Shown here: piece by piece, positions 63,010-64,000 of the stretch | Numbering within the stretch: position 1 is the stretch's first letter | Layout: each line of letters opens with the position of its first letter | Source: Thiothrix caldifontis | GTDB lineage: Bacteria; Pseudomonadota; Gammaproteobacteria; Thiotrichales; Thiotrichaceae | Direction of reading: 5' to 3' | Length of the DNA: 64,000 nucleotides | Assembly (NCBI RefSeq): GCF_900107695.1 | Contig: NZ_FNQP01000007.1 | Location: 56,126 to 120,125 of the forward strand | Translations under genes and position numbers: made by a program | The notes under the pieces: model-generated | Seen by the model: the letters and a program-made list of their open reading frames with translations, nothing else | Told to the model about the DNA's origin: nothing | Database searches by the model: none

Positions 63010-64000
63010 ATGTCAGAAGTACAACAATTGGTTGATTTAGTCGTTACAGGGCATACCTCAGACAAACCGGTAGAAAAACTGGTCAGTGAAATCCTCACCT
63101 TGCTGGACGACCACAGTGCTCACCTCGAATTTAAACTCTCCGATGCCTTGCTATTTAATAATGGCATGGTGTCTATCCGTGACAATATTGATACCGATGA
63201 AGCGGAAGTTATTCGCCAAAAGCTGCACACGTTAGGTGTAAGCAGTGTGTTACGCCCTACACTCCAGATTGTCCCTAAAGAGACCGAAGAAACACCCGGC
63301 GACATGGGCATTTACACTTGCCCCGCTTGTGGACACCAACAAACCAAGCTCAACACCAGCCAGAATGGGCGTATGGATGCTTGCGAAGCCTGTGGTATTG
63401 TCGGCGAACGCTACCACAAAAAGCAGCGTCTGCAACAAGTGATGCAAAGTGAAAGCCAAAAACACGAGAACGAACGTTCCAAACGTATCCGCGAAGTGCT
63501 CGAACGAGCCAAGCTTGAAGAAGAAGCGTTATTGCAGGAAGAAGCACGCCGTCGCTTGGGCATTGCTGCCAAGCCAGATCACATCGGCCTCAAAGTAGCT
63601 GCTGCTGTTGCGGCTTTAAGTTTGAGTCTAGGGGGTGTTTATTACTACAACCAACCCACGGAAGAAGAACTCGCCCAACAAGCTGAAGTCGCTGCCAAAT
63701 AACAAGCGGAAAAAGAAGCAGCAAGCCAAGCCGCAAGAGACGAAGCACTTGGTAAGCTGATGGAAAAAGCCCAAGACATGGGTGCAAAACTCGAAAACAT
63801 GCCAATTACCAGCGGCGGCAGCACAGACCCTATTGAAGCCATGGAAACGGCGAAACCCCCAGCAGAACCAACCAAAGCCCCGCAGCAACACGAAACGAAG
63901 ATAACCGAAGCCTTAAAAACCGATACCCAAGAACCGACAACCCCAGAAGCCACCACGGAAAAGAAAGTCAAAACCGAGGTTTCCCAAACCGCTATCGCCG
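63010..64000 (+). CDS. Zinc-ribbon membrane protein with in-frame TAA (partial)
   Basis: The frame starts MSEVQQLVDLVVTGHTSDKP and holds two CxxC pairs (YTCPACGHQQ near 97-106 and ACEACGIV near 123-130). A charged, probably coiled-coil region (about 135-185) and one membrane helix (about 196-216) follow. A TAA occurs at 63700-63702 after residue 230. The same frame then continues without a stop to the window end as Ala/Glu/Pro/Thr-rich sequence (QAEKEAASQAARDEALGKLM...). The two halves have matching composition, so I read one gene broken by a nonsense codon or read through, rather than two genes. I do not recognise the family. Confidence 0.65.

Overview
The window looks like chromosome from a gammaproteobacterium. 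The housekeeping genes (comM, two-subunit glyQ/glyS, glnE, hslVU, maeB, mgsA, pyrC, yidD) are typical of that class. Several genes of sulfur-oxidiser flavour (a di-domain cytochrome c5, TauE/SafE, TRAP dicarboxylate uptake, NadV/NadM nicotinamide salvage) make a Thiothrix-like relative my best guess. That assignment is inference from protein style, not from a marker gene.

Layout. 1-15 kb: a partial repeat-bearing gene, comM, a hypothetical gene behind a sigma-54-type promoter, tRNA-Arg(CCG), a membrane-anchored diheme cytochrome, an ABC exporter, a PP-loop tRNA thiolase-like protein, glyQS, thiO, then a divergent locus of unknown role (a winged-helix/TPR regulator facing a kinase-like membrane protein and a META-domain protein). 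15-22 kb: toxin-antitoxin debris, an orphan UPF0175 protein, DUF4145, rtcB behind a sigma-54-type promoter, hipBA with twin operators, and the first DUF4143-type ATPase. 22-28 kb: fructosamine kinase family, MipA, AIM24, LysM and RlpA-like envelope genes, leuA and an Lrp regulator. 28-36 kb: an accessory island with an AT-rich Roc-COR (Roco) GTPase gene followed 4 bp later by a Fic-like gene lacking the catalytic His, a PIN/ribbon-helix-helix pair, two more DUF4143-type ATPases, and rtcR, which is the regulator expected to drive the distant rtcB. 36-43 kb: maeB and a dctPQM-usp TRAP operon with a sigma-54-like promoter and two upstream palindromes. 43-52 kb: an EndoU lipoprotein with a probable immunity gene, a CBS protein, a fused remnant of an ATPase and a Uma2 nuclease, a decayed ATPase gene, a hybrid sensor kinase, glnE, mgsA, and a response-regulator tail cut off by a broken tnpB. 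52-64 kb: a 40-residue membrane protein, hslV-hslU-DUF971, vapBC inserted beside a duplicated scrap of DUF971, pyrC, GST, hisI-tauE, Dps, a membrane receiver protein, nadM-nudix and nadV (NAD salvage), yidD, and a final gene interrupted by an in-frame ochre codon.

Themes. Three sigma-54-like promoters are visible, and one has its likely activator (RtcR) in the same window. Gene turnover is heavy: five DUF4143-type ATPase loci (three intact, two broken), several toxin-antitoxin modules, a dead tnpB and several gene junctions. The most novel-looking items are the Roco/Fic pair, the pentanucleotide repeat at the window start, the EndoU/immunity pair, and the hairpin enclosing the nadM ribosome binding site.
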